DNA of 64,000 nucleotides from NCBI RefSeq assembly GCF_016742135.1, contig NZ_JACVCG010000001.1:248001-312000 (forward strand), in the 5' to 3' direction. The position numbers and the translations under genes are program-made. The stretch comes from Brevundimonas sp. (GTDB lineage: Bacteria > Pseudomonadota > Alphaproteobacteria > Caulobacterales > Caulobacteraceae). This document shows, in pieces, positions 7,101-17,121 of this stretch. Position 1 is the first letter of the stretch. The number at the start of each line of letters is the position of its first letter. Below the pieces are notes generated by a model that worked only from the letters and a program-made list of their open reading frames with translations, was not told where the DNA came from and searched no databases.

Positions 7101-10067
7101 ATGTCACACGTTCAAAAATCGGGCGCGTCCCTGCGCCGTTATCTGTTCGCCGGTGGATCGGGGATGGCGCTCGCGCTGTGCCTGGGTGTCGGAGGTGTCG
7201 CCGCCCAGAACGCGGGTGAGCCCACGACCGAGGTCGATGAGATCATCGTCACCGGCTATCGCGGCAGCCTCGCCGCCGCCCTGGACATCAAGCGCAACGA
7301 GGCCGGAATCGTCGATGTCATCCTGGCCGAGGACATCGCCGACTTCCCGGACACCAATCTGGCCGAGGCCATCCAGCGTATTCCGGGCGTCTCGATCGAC
7401 CGCGATGCCGGCGAGGGCCGCCAGCTGACCGTTCGCGGCCTAAGCTCGGACTTCACCCGCACCCGCATCAACGGCATGGAGGCCCAGGCCACCACGGGCG
7501 GCACCGACTCCTCGGGCGGGGCGAACCGCGGGCGCGGCTTCGACTTCAACGTCTTCGCCTCCGAACTCTTCAACTCGATCAAGGTCCGCAAGACCGCGGC
7601 CGCCGAGACCGAGGAAGGCTCCCTGGGCGCCACCATCGATCTGCAGTCGGCCCGCCCGTTCGACTTCCGGGGCCCGCGCATGGCCTTCTCGGTCCAGGCC
7701 GGCTACAACGACCTGTCCGAAAACTGGAACCCGCGCGCGGCCTTCCTGGTCAGCAATACCTTCGGTGACCGCGACCAGTTCGGGGCCCTCTTGTCGGTGG
7801 CCTACAGCGAAAAGGACTCCTTCGAGGAAGGCTTCAGCTCGGTGCGCTGGGCCCCCGCCGTCGGCACCAACAGCTCGGGCGGTTTCTGTTCCCCGCTCGG
7901 CTTCACCCCGCAGAACCCGGGCAACAGCGGCGCCAATGGTTCAAACGCGGCCAACTGCGCCACCGGCCTGCCGCGTCCGGCCAATACACCGGCCAATGTC
8001 ACCGCCTATCAGACCGCCAACCAGGCCAATGTCTTCATTCCCCGCCTGCCCCGCTACGGTCGCCTGACCCACCATCAGGAGCGTCTGGGCCTGACCGGCG
8101 CGCTGCAGTGGCGTCCGGCGGACTCCACGACCATCAGCCTGGACGTGCTGTACTCCCAGCTCGACTCGACCCGGAAGGAAGACTTCCTCCAGGCCATGTC
8201 CTTCAGCCGCAATGCCGCGGCCGGTGGCCAGACCCAGGTGATCGTCCGCGACGCGGTCGTCGAGAACAACACCCTGGTCTATGGTCTGTTCGACAACGTC
8301 GATGTCCGCTCCGAGTCCCGCTACGACCAGCTGGAGACCCAATTCCTGCAGGTCGGGCTCACCGTCGAGCATGACTTCTCGGACAATGTCCGGGGTCGGT
8401 TCTTCGCGGGCCGGGCCGAGTCCAACTACGAAAACCCCTATCAGACGACCGTTACCCTCGATCGTCAGAATACCGCCGGCTATTCGTTTGATTTCCGGGG
8501 CAATCCCAATACGCCGCTGATCAACTACGGATTTGACGTGGCGAATCCGGCGGCCTGGGGCTGGCTGCCGATCGGCTCCAGCGTTCCGCGCTCCGAAATC
8601 CGCATCCGGCCCCAGGGCGTGGACACCATCTTCGAGTCCCTGCAGGCGGATCTGGAGTTCGACGTCACCCCGTTCGTGACCCTGCGCACCGGCGTCAACT
8701 GGAAGACCTTCTCGTCGGAATCCTACGAGTTCCGCCGCACGGACGAGACGGTCGTTCCGGCCCTGCCGGGCGGCGTCACCATGGCGGACATCACCATCCT
8801 GCTGACCGGCTTCGGCAATGGTTTCGCTCCGAACGGCTCGCCGACCAGCTGGGTCATCCCTGACCTGAATGCCCTGGCCGACCTGTTCAACATCTACTGC
8901 AACTGCAATACCGGCCTGCCCGGCGGGGACTTTACCCTCGGCAGCATCACGGTCGGCAACGCCCGGGGCGGCAACCGCTTCCTCGAGGAAGAAGACTTCG
9001 CCATCTACGCCCAGGCGGACTTCAATGCCGATGTCTTCGGGCGTCCGTTCCGCGGCAATGTCGGCCTCCGCCACGTGTGGACCAGCCTCTATGCCGAGGG
9101 CTACAGCTCTACGGGCGGCGGCACCCTGGTGTTCGACACCCATGAGTATCAGGACAGCCTGCCGTCGCTGAACCTGACCTATGAGCCGATCGACGATGTC
9201 CTGGTGCGCTTCGGTGCCGCCAAGGTCATGGCCCGGCCCCAGATCAACAACTCCATGTCCGGGGCCAACTATCTGGTGCCGACCACGTCGCTGAACGCCA
9301 CGGGTCCGAACTATACCGCCACCATCGGCAATGTGGAGCTGGAGCCCTTCCGCGCCACCTCCTACGACTTCGCCGTCGAGTGGTACTTCGCGCCGGAAAG
9401 CCTGATCTCCTTCGCCTACTTCTACAAGGACATCGACACCTACATCCAGGTGATCCGTCAGGACCTGCCGTATTCGGCCCTGACCGCCCTCAACCCGTCG
9501 GCGTTCGACCCCAGCTTCTGCTTCGGCACCTGCTCGTCCAGCACCATCTTCCAGCTGACCAGCGCGGTGAATACGGATGGCGGACCGCTCAAGGGGTATG
9601 AGATCAGCTTCCAGACGCCGTTCAGCTTCCTGCCGGGGCCGTTCTCGAACCTCGGGATCCAGCTGAACTACACGAAGGTCGAGTCCGAGATCGATTACTG
9701 CACCAATGCCCTGTGCACGACCTTCGTGACCGACGACCTCGCGCAGCTGTCGCCCACGGCCTACAACGGCACCCTCTACTATGAGGACAGCCGCTTCTCG
9801 GCCCGGGTCTCGGCCTCCTACCGGGATGCCTATCTGCAGAACGTCCCGGGCCGCAACGGCAACGCCCTGGAAGGCAAGCAGGACACGCTGAACATCGACT
9901 TCTCGTCGTCGTTCAGGCTGAATGACAATGTCCGGCTGACCTTCGAAGGTATCAACTTGACCGACGAGGAAAACCACCAGTGGGTCGGCGACGAGGACCG
10001 CCAGTCGACCTCCGTCTATCATCACACGGGACGGCAGTTCTTCATCGGGGCCCGCTACACCTTCTGA
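7101..10067 (+). CDS. TonB-dependent receptor, probably for pectin oligosaccharides
   Basis: A 988-residue outer-membrane receptor. It has a signal peptide (about residues 1-36, cut near VAAQ), a TonB-box-like EIIVTG at 47-52, and a plug domain containing FPDTNLAEAIQRIPGVSIDR and the LTVRGL segment. A long beta-barrel ends in the required C-terminal Phe (GARYTF). Length and plug style fit the Caulobacter/Xanthomonas carbohydrate receptors. The start ATG 7101 follows GGGAGGAGGC. With twin operators upstream and a secreted lyase divergent to it, it is likely to import oligogalacturonides. The substrate is inferred from context only. Confidence 0.9.
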   Translation: MSHVQKSGASLRRYLFAGGSGMALALCLGVGGVAAQNAGEPTTEVDEIIVTGYRGSLAAALDIKRNEAGIVDVILAEDIADFPDTNLAEAIQRIPGVSIDRDAGEGRQLTVRGLSSDFTRTRINGMEAQATTGGTDSSGGANRGRGFDFNVFASELFNSIKVRKTAAAETEEGSLGATIDLQSARPFDFRGPRMAFSVQAGYNDLSENWNPRAAFLVSNTFGDRDQFGALLSVAYSEKDSFEEGFSSVRWAPAVGTNSSGGFCSPLGFTPQNPGNSGANGSNAANCATGLPRPANTPANVTAYQTANQANVFIPRLPRYGRLTHHQERLGLTGALQWRPADSTTISLDVLYSQLDSTRKEDFLQAMSFSRNAAAGGQTQVIVRDAVVENNTLVYGLFDNVDVRSESRYDQLETQFLQVGLTVEHDFSDNVRGRFFAGRAESNYENPYQTTVTLDRQNTAGYSFDFRGNPNTPLINYGFDVANPAAWGWLPIGSSVPRSEIRIRPQGVDTIFESLQADLEFDVTPFVTLRTGVNWKTFSSESYEFRRTDETVVPALPGGVTMADITILLTGFGNGFAPNGSPTSWVIPDLNALADLFNIYCNCNTGLPGGDFTLGSITVGNARGGNRFLEEEDFAIYAQADFNADVFGRPFRGNVGLRHVWTSLYAEGYSSTGGGTLVFDTHEYQDSLPSLNLTYEPIDDVLVRFGAAKVMARPQINNSMSGANYLVPTTSLNATGPNYTATIGNVELEPFRATSYDFAVEWYFAPESLISFAYFYKDIDTYIQVIRQDLPYSALTALNPSAFDPSFCFGTCSSSTIFQLTSAVNTDGGPLKGYEISFQTPFSFLPGPFSNLGIQLNYTKVESEIDYCTNALCTTFVTDDLAQLSPTAYNGTLYYEDSRFSARVSASYRDAYLQNVPGRNGNALEGKQDTLNIDFSSSFRLNDNVRLTFEGINLTDEENHQWVGDEDRQSTSVYHHTGRQFFIGARYTF

Positions 10068-10116
10068 CGAAGACCTGATCCCCAACCGAACGTCCGCTCC
10101 TGGACGCGACTTCCAA

Positions 10117-10149
10117 GGCCGCCGGTTCATCCCGGCGGCCTCTTCTTTT
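10117..10149 (+). terminator. Rho-independent terminator of the receptor gene
   Basis: Nine-base-pair GC stem (10117-10125 with 10132-10140), a six-base loop TTCATC, then TCTTCTTTT. It lies 50 bases after the receptor stop and just before the end of the convergent efflux operon. Confidence 0.85.
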
Positions 10150-10150
10150 G

Positions 10151-11602
10151 TCAGTTCTGCAGGTCTACCGGGGCCCAGCCACCCGCCAGCGCCTTGAACA
10201 GCTGGATCTGCAGGTCCGCCACCTCGGCCTCGGCCTGGGCCAGGGCGGCGTCGGTCTGGGCCAGGGTGCGCTCGGCGTCCAGTACGCTGAGGAAGCTGTC
10301 GGCCCCGGCGTCGAACCGGGCCCGGGCCAGCCGCGCCGCCTCGGCCGCCGCATCGCGCGAGGTCATAAGGGCCTGCCGACGATCCAGCGCATGGCCATAG
10401 GCCGACAGCGCCGTCTCGGTCTCCTGCAGGGCGACCAGCACCGCCTGGTCGAACCGCGCCAGCGCCGCCTGGGCCAGGCCGCCCGCCGCCTCGATCCGCG
10501 ACCGGGCCACCGCCACATTGGGAAAGGACCAGCTGATCAACGGGCCGACGCTGAAGCGCAACGCGCCATCGTCACCCAGTTCGCCCAGGTCCAGCGCCGT
10601 CGCCCCAACCGACCCGCCCAGACGGATGCTGGGATAGAGGCTCGCGGTCGCCACATCGACGCGGGCTGTGGCGGCGGCCAGATTGCGCTCGGCCTGACGC
10701 ACATCGGGGCGACGGGCCAGCAGGGCGGCCCCGTCCCCCACCGGGATGGGCTGGCTGAGAAGCGGCGGGGCGGCACAGTCCACGACCGCCTGTGACACCT
10801 CGCGCGGGGTCACCCCCGTCAGGGTCGCCAGCCGGAACACGGCAGCGTCCTTGCGGGCCCGCAGCGGCGGCAGGGCCGCCTGGCTCGAGGCGACGGCCGA
10901 ACGCGCGCGGGCGACATCCAGTCCTGTGCCCGATCCCGCGCCCAGCAGCCGCTCGGTCAGCTCCAGCGTCCGCGACTGCAGGTCGATGGTCTGTTCGGCC
11001 ACGGCGATCTGCACATTGGCGGAACAGATCTCGGTATAGGCCCGGGCGGTTTCGGCCGCGACGCTCACACGCACCACGTTCAGCGCCGCCTCGGCGGCAT
11101 CAGCATCGGCGCGCGCGGCGGCGATGGTCGAGCCGACCCGGCCGAACAGGTCGACCTCATAGGCGACGTCCAGCCCGATGTCGTACGTCTCGGACTCGTC
11201 CAGCGGCTGACCGCCCGAGCCCGGTACTGTGGTCGCGGCGACCCGGCCATAGCTTCCGGCGCCGGTCACCGTCGTCGACGGCAGGCGCCCGGCCCGGGCT
11301 TCACCCAGCGACGCACGGACGACACGCAGATTGGCGACGGCGGCCTCCAGCTCCTTGTTGTTGCCCAGCGCCTGCAGCACCAGGGCATCCAGCATTGGAT
11401 CGTCGTACAGCCGCCACCAGTCGTCGCGCGCAGGGGCGCTGACCGTGCCCTGACCCCTGTCGGCGATAAAGCCGCCGGCGGTCGCTTCGGGCAGGATCTG
11501 CGGGGTGCCGACCGGCGCGGTGGCGCAGGCCGAGACCGTCAGCCCCAGCGCCAGCGCCGAGGCCGCGACGCGTCCCTTCAGCAGGAAGGACAGGCGGATC
11601 AT
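10151..11602 (-). CDS. RND efflux outer-membrane factor (NodT/OprM type lipoprotein)
   Basis: A 483-residue TolC-superfamily outer-membrane channel. The N-terminus has a signal peptide and lipobox (LTVSAC, Cys near residue 26), as in OprM/NodT proteins. The body has the two homologous helical repeats with Ala/Arg-rich stretches such as ARADADAAEAALN and AARLARARFDAG. It is the last gene of the three-gene efflux operon. Its start overlaps the permease stop by four bases, so translation is coupled. It provides the exit duct for the inner-membrane pump and periplasmic adaptor. Confidence 0.93.
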   Translation of the reverse strand: MIRLSFLLKGRVAASALALGLTVSACATAPVGTPQILPEATAGGFIADRGQGTVSAPARDDWWRLYDDPMLDALVLQALGNNKELEAAVANLRVVRASLGEARAGRLPSTTVTGAGSYGRVAATTVPGSGGQPLDESETYDIGLDVAYEVDLFGRVGSTIAAARADADAAEAALNVVRVSVAAETARAYTEICSANVQIAVAEQTIDLQSRTLELTERLLGAGSGTGLDVARARSAVASSQAALPPLRARKDAAVFRLATLTGVTPREVSQAVVDCAAPPLLSQPIPVGDGAALLARRPDVRQAERNLAAATARVDVATASLYPSIRLGGSVGATALDLGELGDDGALRFSVGPLISWSFPNVAVARSRIEAAGGLAQAALARFDQAVLVALQETETALSAYGHALDRRQALMTSRDAAAEAARLARARFDAGADSFLSVLDAERTLAQTDAALAQAEAEVADLQIQLFKALAGGWAPVDLQN

Positions 11603-14600
11603 GCGATTTCTCCCTGGGCGGTCGCCGGGGTTTGGGGTTCAGGCGTGGCCCTGGTTCGGGCACCGGGCAGCCTTGACGCCACCCACCGCATGAAGACGTA
11701 AAAGGCCGGGGTGAAGATCAGGCCGAAGAAGGTCACCCCGATCATGCCGGACACCACCGCGGTTCCCAGCGACTGGCGCATCTCGGCCCCCGGACCCGTC
11801 GCCAGCATCAGCGGCAGCACGCCGAAGATGAAGGCGAACGAGGTCATCAGGATCGGACGCAGGCGGGTCCGCGCGGCGCGCACGGCGGCGTCCCAGCGAT
11901 TCAGCCCCTCGTCCTCGGCCTGTTTGGCGAACTCCACGATCAGGATGGCGTTCTTGGCCGCCAGCGCGATCAGGACCACCAGCCCCACCTGAACCAGGAT
12001 GTTGTTGTCCAGCCCCGCCAGATTGACCCCGACCATGGCGGCCAGAATGCACATCGGCACGATCAGCACGACCGCCAGCGGCAGGGTGAAGGCCTCATAT
12101 TGCGCCGCCAGCACCAGGAAGACGAACACCACGGCCATGATGAACACCAGCGTGGCCCCGCCCGACGACTGCTTCTCCTGCAGCGCCAGCCCGGTCCATT
12201 CGTACGAGAAACCGGGCGGCAGGGTGGCTTCTGCCAGCGCCTCCATCCGTGCGATGGCCTCCCCCGACGACACGCCCGGGGCCGCCTGTCCCTGCAGCTC
12301 GGCGGCCGGGAACAGGTTGTAGCGCACGATCCGCGACGGGCCGGATTCCTCGCGCAGGGTGGCGATCGATCCGATGGGCACCATGGCGCCCGAGGTCGAC
12401 CGGGTCTGCAGCGCGGCGATGTCGGCGATGTCGTCCCGGGCCGAGGGCTCCGCCTGTGCCGTCACCCGGAAGGTGCGGCCCAGATAGTTGAAGTCATTGA
12501 CATAGGACGAGCCCAGATAGACCCCCAGCGTATTGAAGACGTCGCCGGGCTGGACCCCCATCATCAGCGCCCGGTCGCGATCGACGTCGGCGGCGATGCG
12601 GGGCGAGCCGGTGTTGTAGGTCGAGAAGACCTGATTGACGGCATCGGGGGCCTGTGCCGCAGCCCCCATCATGGCGAAGGTCGCGCCCTCCAGCGGCACA
12701 TAGCCCGCGCCGGAGCGATCCTGCACCATCATCTGGAAGCCGTTGCCGTTGCCGAGGCCCTGTACGGCCGGCGGGGCGATGACAAAGATGTTGGCGTCCT
12801 GGATGCCCATGGTCGCGCCGGTGATGGCTCCGGCCAGCGCTGCCGCCGCCTGTTCGGCCGACTTGCGTTCCTCAAAGGCATCGAGACGCACAAAGATGGT
12901 CGCGGCATTGGACCCGAACGAGAAGCTCGTCCCGTCCAGCCCGGCGAAGGAGACGACGCCGTCCACGCCTTCGGTATCGCGGATAATCTGCGAGGCGCGG
13001 GCCATGACCTCCTGCGTCCGGTCCAGCGAGGCCCCGGGCGGCAGTTGCACCACTCCGATCAGAAAGCCCTGATCCTGCTCCGGGATAAAGCCGGACGGCG
13101 TGTTGAACAGGGTGAAGCCCGTACCCACCAGCAGCAAGGCATAGACGCTGAACACCAGAACCAGCTTGCGGATCAGTCGCGCCGTCAGCCGCCCGTAGCG
13201 GTCAGACAGCCAGTCAAAGCCCTCGTTGAACTTGCGGCCGGCAAAGCCGAGGTAGTGGAAGGCACTGCCCAGCACCCCGGGCTTGCGCGCATGGGCGTCG
13301 TGCGCCTGGTGCGGCTTCAGCAGCATGGCGGCCATGGCCGGCGACAGCGTCAGCGACACCAGCAGCGACACGACCGAGGCCGTGGTGATGACGATGGCGA
13401 ACTCGCGATAGAAGATGCCGGGAATACCGGGCACGAACATGGTCGGCACGAACACCGAGACCAGCACCAGCCCGATCGAGATCAGGGCACCCGACACCTC
13501 CTGCATGGAGCGATAGGCCGCCTCCTTGGGCGCCAGACCCTCGCGGATATAGCGTTCGACATTCTCGACGACGACGATGGCGTCGTCGACCACGATGCCG
13601 ACCGCCAGCACCAGGGCGAACAGGCTCAGCGAGTTGATTGAATAGCCCAGCATCAGCTGCACGGCGAAGGTCGCCACCAGCGCCACGGGGATGGCCACGA
13701 TCGGGATGATCGCCGCCCGCCAGGTCTGCAGGAACACGACCACCACCAGCACCACCAGCAGGATGGCTTCCATCAGGGTGTGCTGCACCGCCTCGACCGA
13801 GGCGGCGACGAATTCCGTCGGATTATAGGGGATGGAGACGTCCATGCCGGCCGGCAGCTCGGCCCGGATGGCCTCGACCTCGGCCATGACCCGATCCGCC
13901 GTGCCCAGCGCATTGGCGCCCGGCTGCTGGATGATGGCCATGCCGACGCCGCGCTCGCCGTCGAAAAAGCCCCGGATGCCGTAATCCTGCGCCCCCAGCT
14001 CGACGCGGGCGACGTCGCGGATGCGGGTCACCCGGCCCTCGGCGTCGGTCTTGATGACGATGTTCGAGAATTGGTCGGGATCGGTCAGGCGGCCCTCGAC
14101 CTGCACCGGCAGCTGGAAGGCCGCGGCATTGGTGTCGAACGGCGGCTGGCCGATGGCCCCGGCGGCGGCCTGGACGTTCTGGGCGCGCAGGGCGGCGACG
14201 ATGTCCGGTCCGGTCAGGCCGCGCTGGGCGGCCTTGGCCGGGTCGATCCAGACCCGCATTGAATAGTTGCCGCCGCCGAAGATCTGGACGGCACCGACGC
14301 CCTCGATCCGCAGCAGCCGGTCGCGCAGCGTCGAGTTGGCATAGTTGCCGACATAGTCGTTATCCAGCGACTGGTCCGGGGACGTCAGCCCCAGGATCAT
14401 CAGAAAGCCGCTCTCCTGCTTGTTCACCGTCACGCCAATCTGGCGCACCTGTTCGGGCAGGCGCGGCTCGGCCAGCGCCACCCGGTTCTGGACCAGTACC
14501 TGGGCGGCATCCAGGTCCGTGCCGGGATTGAAGGTGACGGTGATCGCCACCGTCCCGTCCGAGGTCGAGGACGACGAGATGTAGAGCATCCCCTCGACGC

Positions 14601-14817
14601 CGTTGACCTCCTGTTCGATCGGGGCGGCGACCGTCTCGGCCACCGTTTCGGCCGAGGCCCCCGGATAGGCGGTGTTGATGGTGATCGTCGGCGGGGCGAT
14701 CTCCGGATACTGCGACAGCGGCAGCAACGGATAGGCGAAGGCGCCCATCAGGGTGATGAACACGGCGATCACGGTGGCGAAGATCGGCCGGTCGATGAAG
14801 AAGCGAGAGATGTTCAT
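11599..14817 (-). CDS. RND-family multidrug efflux permease (HAE1 type)
   Basis: A 1072-residue inner-membrane proton/drug antiporter of the AcrB/MexB class. The start MNISRFFIDRPIF and the following TVIAVFITLMG are typical of the first transmembrane helix. The proton-relay helix GIVVDDAIVVVENVERY carries the paired Asp residues. The expected second-half helices and a charged C-terminal tail are present. Length is normal for the family. It lies between the adaptor (20-base gap) and outer-membrane factor (ATGA overlap) and should export hydrophobic or amphiphilic compounds. The real substrates cannot be read from sequence. Confidence 0.95.
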   Translation of the reverse strand: MNISRFFIDRPIFATVIAVFITLMGAFAYPLLPLSQYPEIAPPTITINTAYPGASAETVAETVAAPIEQEVNGVEGMLYISSSSTSDGTVAITVTFNPGTDLDAAQVLVQNRVALAEPRLPEQVRQIGVTVNKQESGFLMILGLTSPDQSLDNDYVGNYANSTLRDRLLRIEGVGAVQIFGGGNYSMRVWIDPAKAAQRGLTGPDIVAALRAQNVQAAAGAIGQPPFDTNAAAFQLPVQVEGRLTDPDQFSNIVIKTDAEGRVTRIRDVARVELGAQDYGIRGFFDGERGVGMAIIQQPGANALGTADRVMAEVEAIRAELPAGMDVSIPYNPTEFVAASVEAVQHTLMEAILLVVLVVVVFLQTWRAAIIPIVAIPVALVATFAVQLMLGYSINSLSLFALVLAVGIVVDDAIVVVENVERYIREGLAPKEAAYRSMQEVSGALISIGLVLVSVFVPTMFVPGIPGIFYREFAIVITTASVVSLLVSLTLSPAMAAMLLKPHQAHDAHARKPGVLGSAFHYLGFAGRKFNEGFDWLSDRYGRLTARLIRKLVLVFSVYALLLVGTGFTLFNTPSGFIPEQDQGFLIGVVQLPPGASLDRTQEVMARASQIIRDTEGVDGVVSFAGLDGTSFSFGSNAATIFVRLDAFEERKSAEQAAAALAGAITGATMGIQDANIFVIAPPAVQGLGNGNGFQMMVQDRSGAGYVPLEGATFAMMGAAAQAPDAVNQVFSTYNTGSPRIAADVDRDRALMMGVQPGDVFNTLGVYLGSSYVNDFNYLGRTFRVTAQAEPSARDDIADIAALQTRSTSGAMVPIGSIATLREESGPSRIVRYNLFPAAELQGQAAPGVSSGEAIARMEALAEATLPPGFSYEWTGLALQEKQSSGGATLVFIMAVVFVFLVLAAQYEAFTLPLAVVLIVPMCILAAMVGVNLAGLDNNILVQVGLVVLIALAAKNAILIVEFAKQAEDEGLNRWDAAVRAARTRLRPILMTSFAFIFGVLPLMLATGPGAEMRQSLGTAVVSGMIGVTFFGLIFTPAFYVFMRWVASRLPGARTRATPEPQTPATAQGEIA

Positions 14818-14837
14818 GGCTGGGCCGGGTCTTTCGC

Positions 14838-16040
14838 TTAGCGGCTCTGCGACAGGGCGCCCGCCGAGGTGGCGGTGGCGGCGGGCGGGGCGCGGGTCAC
14901 CGGCGCCTGGCTATCGGTGGGGGTACGGGCGATCTCGACCGTCTTCGGCGTCACCGGCTGACCGGGACGGGCGCGCAGCTGGCCGTTGACGATCACCCGG
15001 TCGGTCGGCTCGATCCCCGAGCGGATGACGCGCAGGCCGTCGGACAGCGGTCCCAGTTCGACCGGACGGGCGACGACCGTATTGTCGGCATCGACCACAT
15101 AGACGACGCGGCGGGCCTGATCTGTGGCGACGGCGGCGTCGGGCACCAGCAGAGCCTGATAGGGGGCGGCCCCCGCGACACGCGCCTGACCGAACAGGCC
15201 GGGCTTCAGGAAGCCGTCGCCGTTCTGCACCACGGCGCGCAGGCGGATGGTGCCCGAGGCGGGGTCCACCACATTGTCGGAAAAGTCGACCGTGCCGCTC
15301 CAGCGGAAGCCGGTCTCGTCCTGCAGGCGGATGCGGATCGGCGCCGAGGTGCCGTCGCGGGCATCGCGCTGATAGCGCAGCATCACCGATTCAGAGGCCT
15401 CGAATACGAAGTGAATGGGGCTGGAGGCGACGATGGTGGTCAGCACATCGGCGGCCGACGATCCCCCTCCGACCAGATTGCCGGCATCCACCCGGCGGTC
15501 CGAGACGCGGCCGGAGATGGGGGCGGTGACGCGGGTAAACTCCACGTCCAGTTCCCGTCCGCGCACGGCGGCCCGGGCCGCGGCGACGGCGGCCTCGGCG
15601 GTCTGGACGGCGGCGCGCTTCTGGTCGACCTCGGCGCGGGACACGGCCTGGATTTCCAGCAGGGATTCGACGCGGGCCAGCTCACTGCGCGCCAGGGCGA
15701 CCTGGGCTTCCGCCTGGGCCGCCTGGGCCCGGGCCGAGGCCAGCGCCGCCTGGGCCGGACGCGGGTCCAGGGTGAACAGCAGCTGCCCCTTCCTCACATA
15801 CTGTCCGTCGCGGAAATGGACCGCCTGGATGTAGCCGCCGACCCGGGCGCGCACGTCCACGCTCTGCGGTGCTTCGAACCGGCCGGTGAACTCGTCCCAG
15901 TCGACGACCTGATCGACCAGCGGCGTGGCCACCGACACCTCGGGCGCCGGGGGCGGGCTCTCCGCTTCGCTCGAGGCGGTGCAGCCGTACAGCAGGCTGG
16001 TGATCAGCACGGCCACGGTCATGATCTTGAAATGGCGCAT
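14838..16040 (-). CDS. RND efflux periplasmic adaptor (membrane fusion protein)
   Basis: A 400-residue AcrA/MexA-type adaptor. It has a lipoprotein-like N-terminus (LLYGC, Cys near residue 20), a barrel-sandwich strand (DVRARVGGYIQAVHFRDGQYV), an alanine-rich coiled-coil hairpin around residues 90-165, and the returning lipoyl half (VTAPISGRVSDRRVDAGNLV). It links the inner-membrane pump to the outer-membrane channel. It is the first gene of the operon and is divergent from the TetR regulator gene. Confidence 0.94.
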   Translation of the reverse strand: MRHFKIMTVAVLITSLLYGCTASSEAESPPPAPEVSVATPLVDQVVDWDEFTGRFEAPQSVDVRARVGGYIQAVHFRDGQYVRKGQLLFTLDPRPAQAALASARAQAAQAEAQVALARSELARVESLLEIQAVSRAEVDQKRAAVQTAEAAVAAARAAVRGRELDVEFTRVTAPISGRVSDRRVDAGNLVGGGSSAADVLTTIVASSPIHFVFEASESVMLRYQRDARDGTSAPIRIRLQDETGFRWSGTVDFSDNVVDPASGTIRLRAVVQNGDGFLKPGLFGQARVAGAAPYQALLVPDAAVATDQARRVVYVVDADNTVVARPVELGPLSDGLRVIRSGIEPTDRVIVNGQLRARPGQPVTPKTVEIARTPTDSQAPVTRAPPAATATSAGALSQSR

Positions 16041-16120
16041 CTGCGCAGTCTCCGGGGAGCCGGGCGGGCCGGCTGGATCAGATGGAAAGCGGCACGGCGC
16101 GAACGGGGAGGAAGCGCAGT

Positions 16121-16136
16121 GTCAACGACGGGTGAC
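16121..16136. promoter_or_regulatory. Degenerate second TetR-type operator half-site pair
   Basis: GTCA and TGAC separated by eight bases (16121-16136). This is the same half-site sequence and spacing as the stronger palindrome at 16159-16178, and it lies in the same divergent gap. Centres are about 40 bp apart. Confidence 0.45.
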
Positions 16137-16158
16137 TTAATGGTGATATCGGTTTCGC

Positions 16159-16178
16159 TTGTCAACAGCTGATGACAA
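16159..16178. promoter_or_regulatory. TetR-type operator between efflux operon and its regulator
   Basis: TTGTCAACAGCTGATGACAA is a 20-bp palindrome with nine of ten arm positions matching. It lies in the 176-base divergent gap between the adaptor gene and the TetR gene, where autoregulation and operon repression usually occur. Confidence 0.65.
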
Positions 16179-16216
16179 AGCCATATAGGTCGTGGGGACA
16201 TTAACCGGAGATCCGA

Positions 16217-16792
16217 TTGGCCTTCCCGACCTGCGGACCACGCCCACGCAATGCCGCCGCCACCCGCGCCTCGATCCTCGAGGCCGCGCAAAGTCGTTTC
16301 TCGCGCGAGAGTTACGATGACGTCGGCATGCGCGACATCGCGGGGGACGCGGGCGTCGACCCGGCCCTGATCGTGCGCTACTTCGGCTCGAAGGAGGGCC
16401 TGTTCCGCGCGGCCCTGGATCACTGTCACGAGGGGTCGACCCTGCTCGAGGGGGATCGCGCCACCTTCGGCACCCGAATCGCCCACGAGATCGTCTACGG
16501 CACCAAGAGCCCCAAAAAGATGCAGGGCCTGCAGATCATCCTGCGCTCGGCCTCGTCGGCCAAGGCCATGGAGGTCATTCAGCAACAGTCGTGCGAGCAG
16601 TTCATGAACCCGCTCACCGCCTGGATCGGGGGCGATCACGGCGCCGTCAGCGCCCGCATGGCGGCGGCCCTGATGATGGGCATGACGGTCTCAAAGGAGA
16701 TCACGGGCGGCCTTGCCCTCAGCGAGGCGGAATGTCGCTCCCTGGAACAACGACTGGCCCGCATCCTTCAGGATATCATCGACGGCGCTTGA
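16217..16792 (+). CDS. TetR/AcrR-family transcriptional regulator of the efflux operon
   Basis: A 191-residue regulator with a TetR helix-turn-helix at about residues 15-60: RASILEAAQSRFSRESYDDVGMRDIA, then the VDPALIVRYFGSKEGLFRAAL recognition region. The C-terminal part is the variable ligand-binding domain. I use TTG 16217, the start that keeps a full family N-terminus. It is divergent from the RND operon with a palindromic operator between them, so it probably represses the pump and itself until a pump substrate binds. Confidence 0.88.
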   Translation: MAFPTCGPRPRNAAATRASILEAAQSRFSRESYDDVGMRDIAGDAGVDPALIVRYFGSKEGLFRAALDHCHEGSTLLEGDRATFGTRIAHEIVYGTKSPKKMQGLQIILRSASSAKAMEVIQQQSCEQFMNPLTAWIGGDHGAVSARMAAALMMGMTVSKEITGGLALSEAECRSLEQRLARILQDIIDGA

Positions 16793-16851
16793 GCCCGACG
16801 GCCCTGTCGGTATAAGGGCCGCACACCAGACCTTCCGACCGGATGATCCGC

Positions 16852-17103
16852 ATGGCCACCCCCGAGACCGAAACCGCCCACGGTGACTATCAAAAGGGCA
16901 CCCAGCCGATTCACGAGCAGCAGGCGACCTATGACCTGTTCATGAAGCTGTCGAAATGGGGCTCGCTGGTCCTGGCGGTGATCATCACCTTCTTCGTGCT
17001 GTGGCTGCAGCCGGGCGGCAGCATCGTCTTCGGCTTCTTCGCCGCCGTGGCCCTGGCCGTGATCGGCTACTTCGCGCTCAAGTCAAAGCCCGCGAAGCAC
17101 TGA
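16852..17103 (+). CDS. aa3-type cytochrome c oxidase subunit IV
   Basis: An 83-residue protein of the small alphaproteobacterial aa3 oxidase subunit IV family. It has a hydrophilic N-terminus with H-x-QQATYDLFMKL, one long hydrophobic segment (about residues 31-54) and a second (about 57-75). ATG 16852 gives the family-like start MATPETETAHG; another ATG nine bases upstream is possible. It is thought to be an accessory membrane subunit of the respiratory oxidase. The core subunits are not in the window. Confidence 0.8.
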   Translation: MATPETETAHGDYQKGTQPIHEQQATYDLFMKLSKWGSLVLAVIITFFVLWLQPGGSIVFGFFAAVALAVIGYFALKSKPAKH

Positions 17104-17121
17104 CCCGGAAGCATTGAGAGG

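Noticed and set aside
12100-13641. Long open frame (513 codons) antisense to the RND permease gene
   Set aside because: It is an artefact of high-GC codon bias opposite a clear permease; its translation is low-complexity Gly/Arg/His-rich with no domain.
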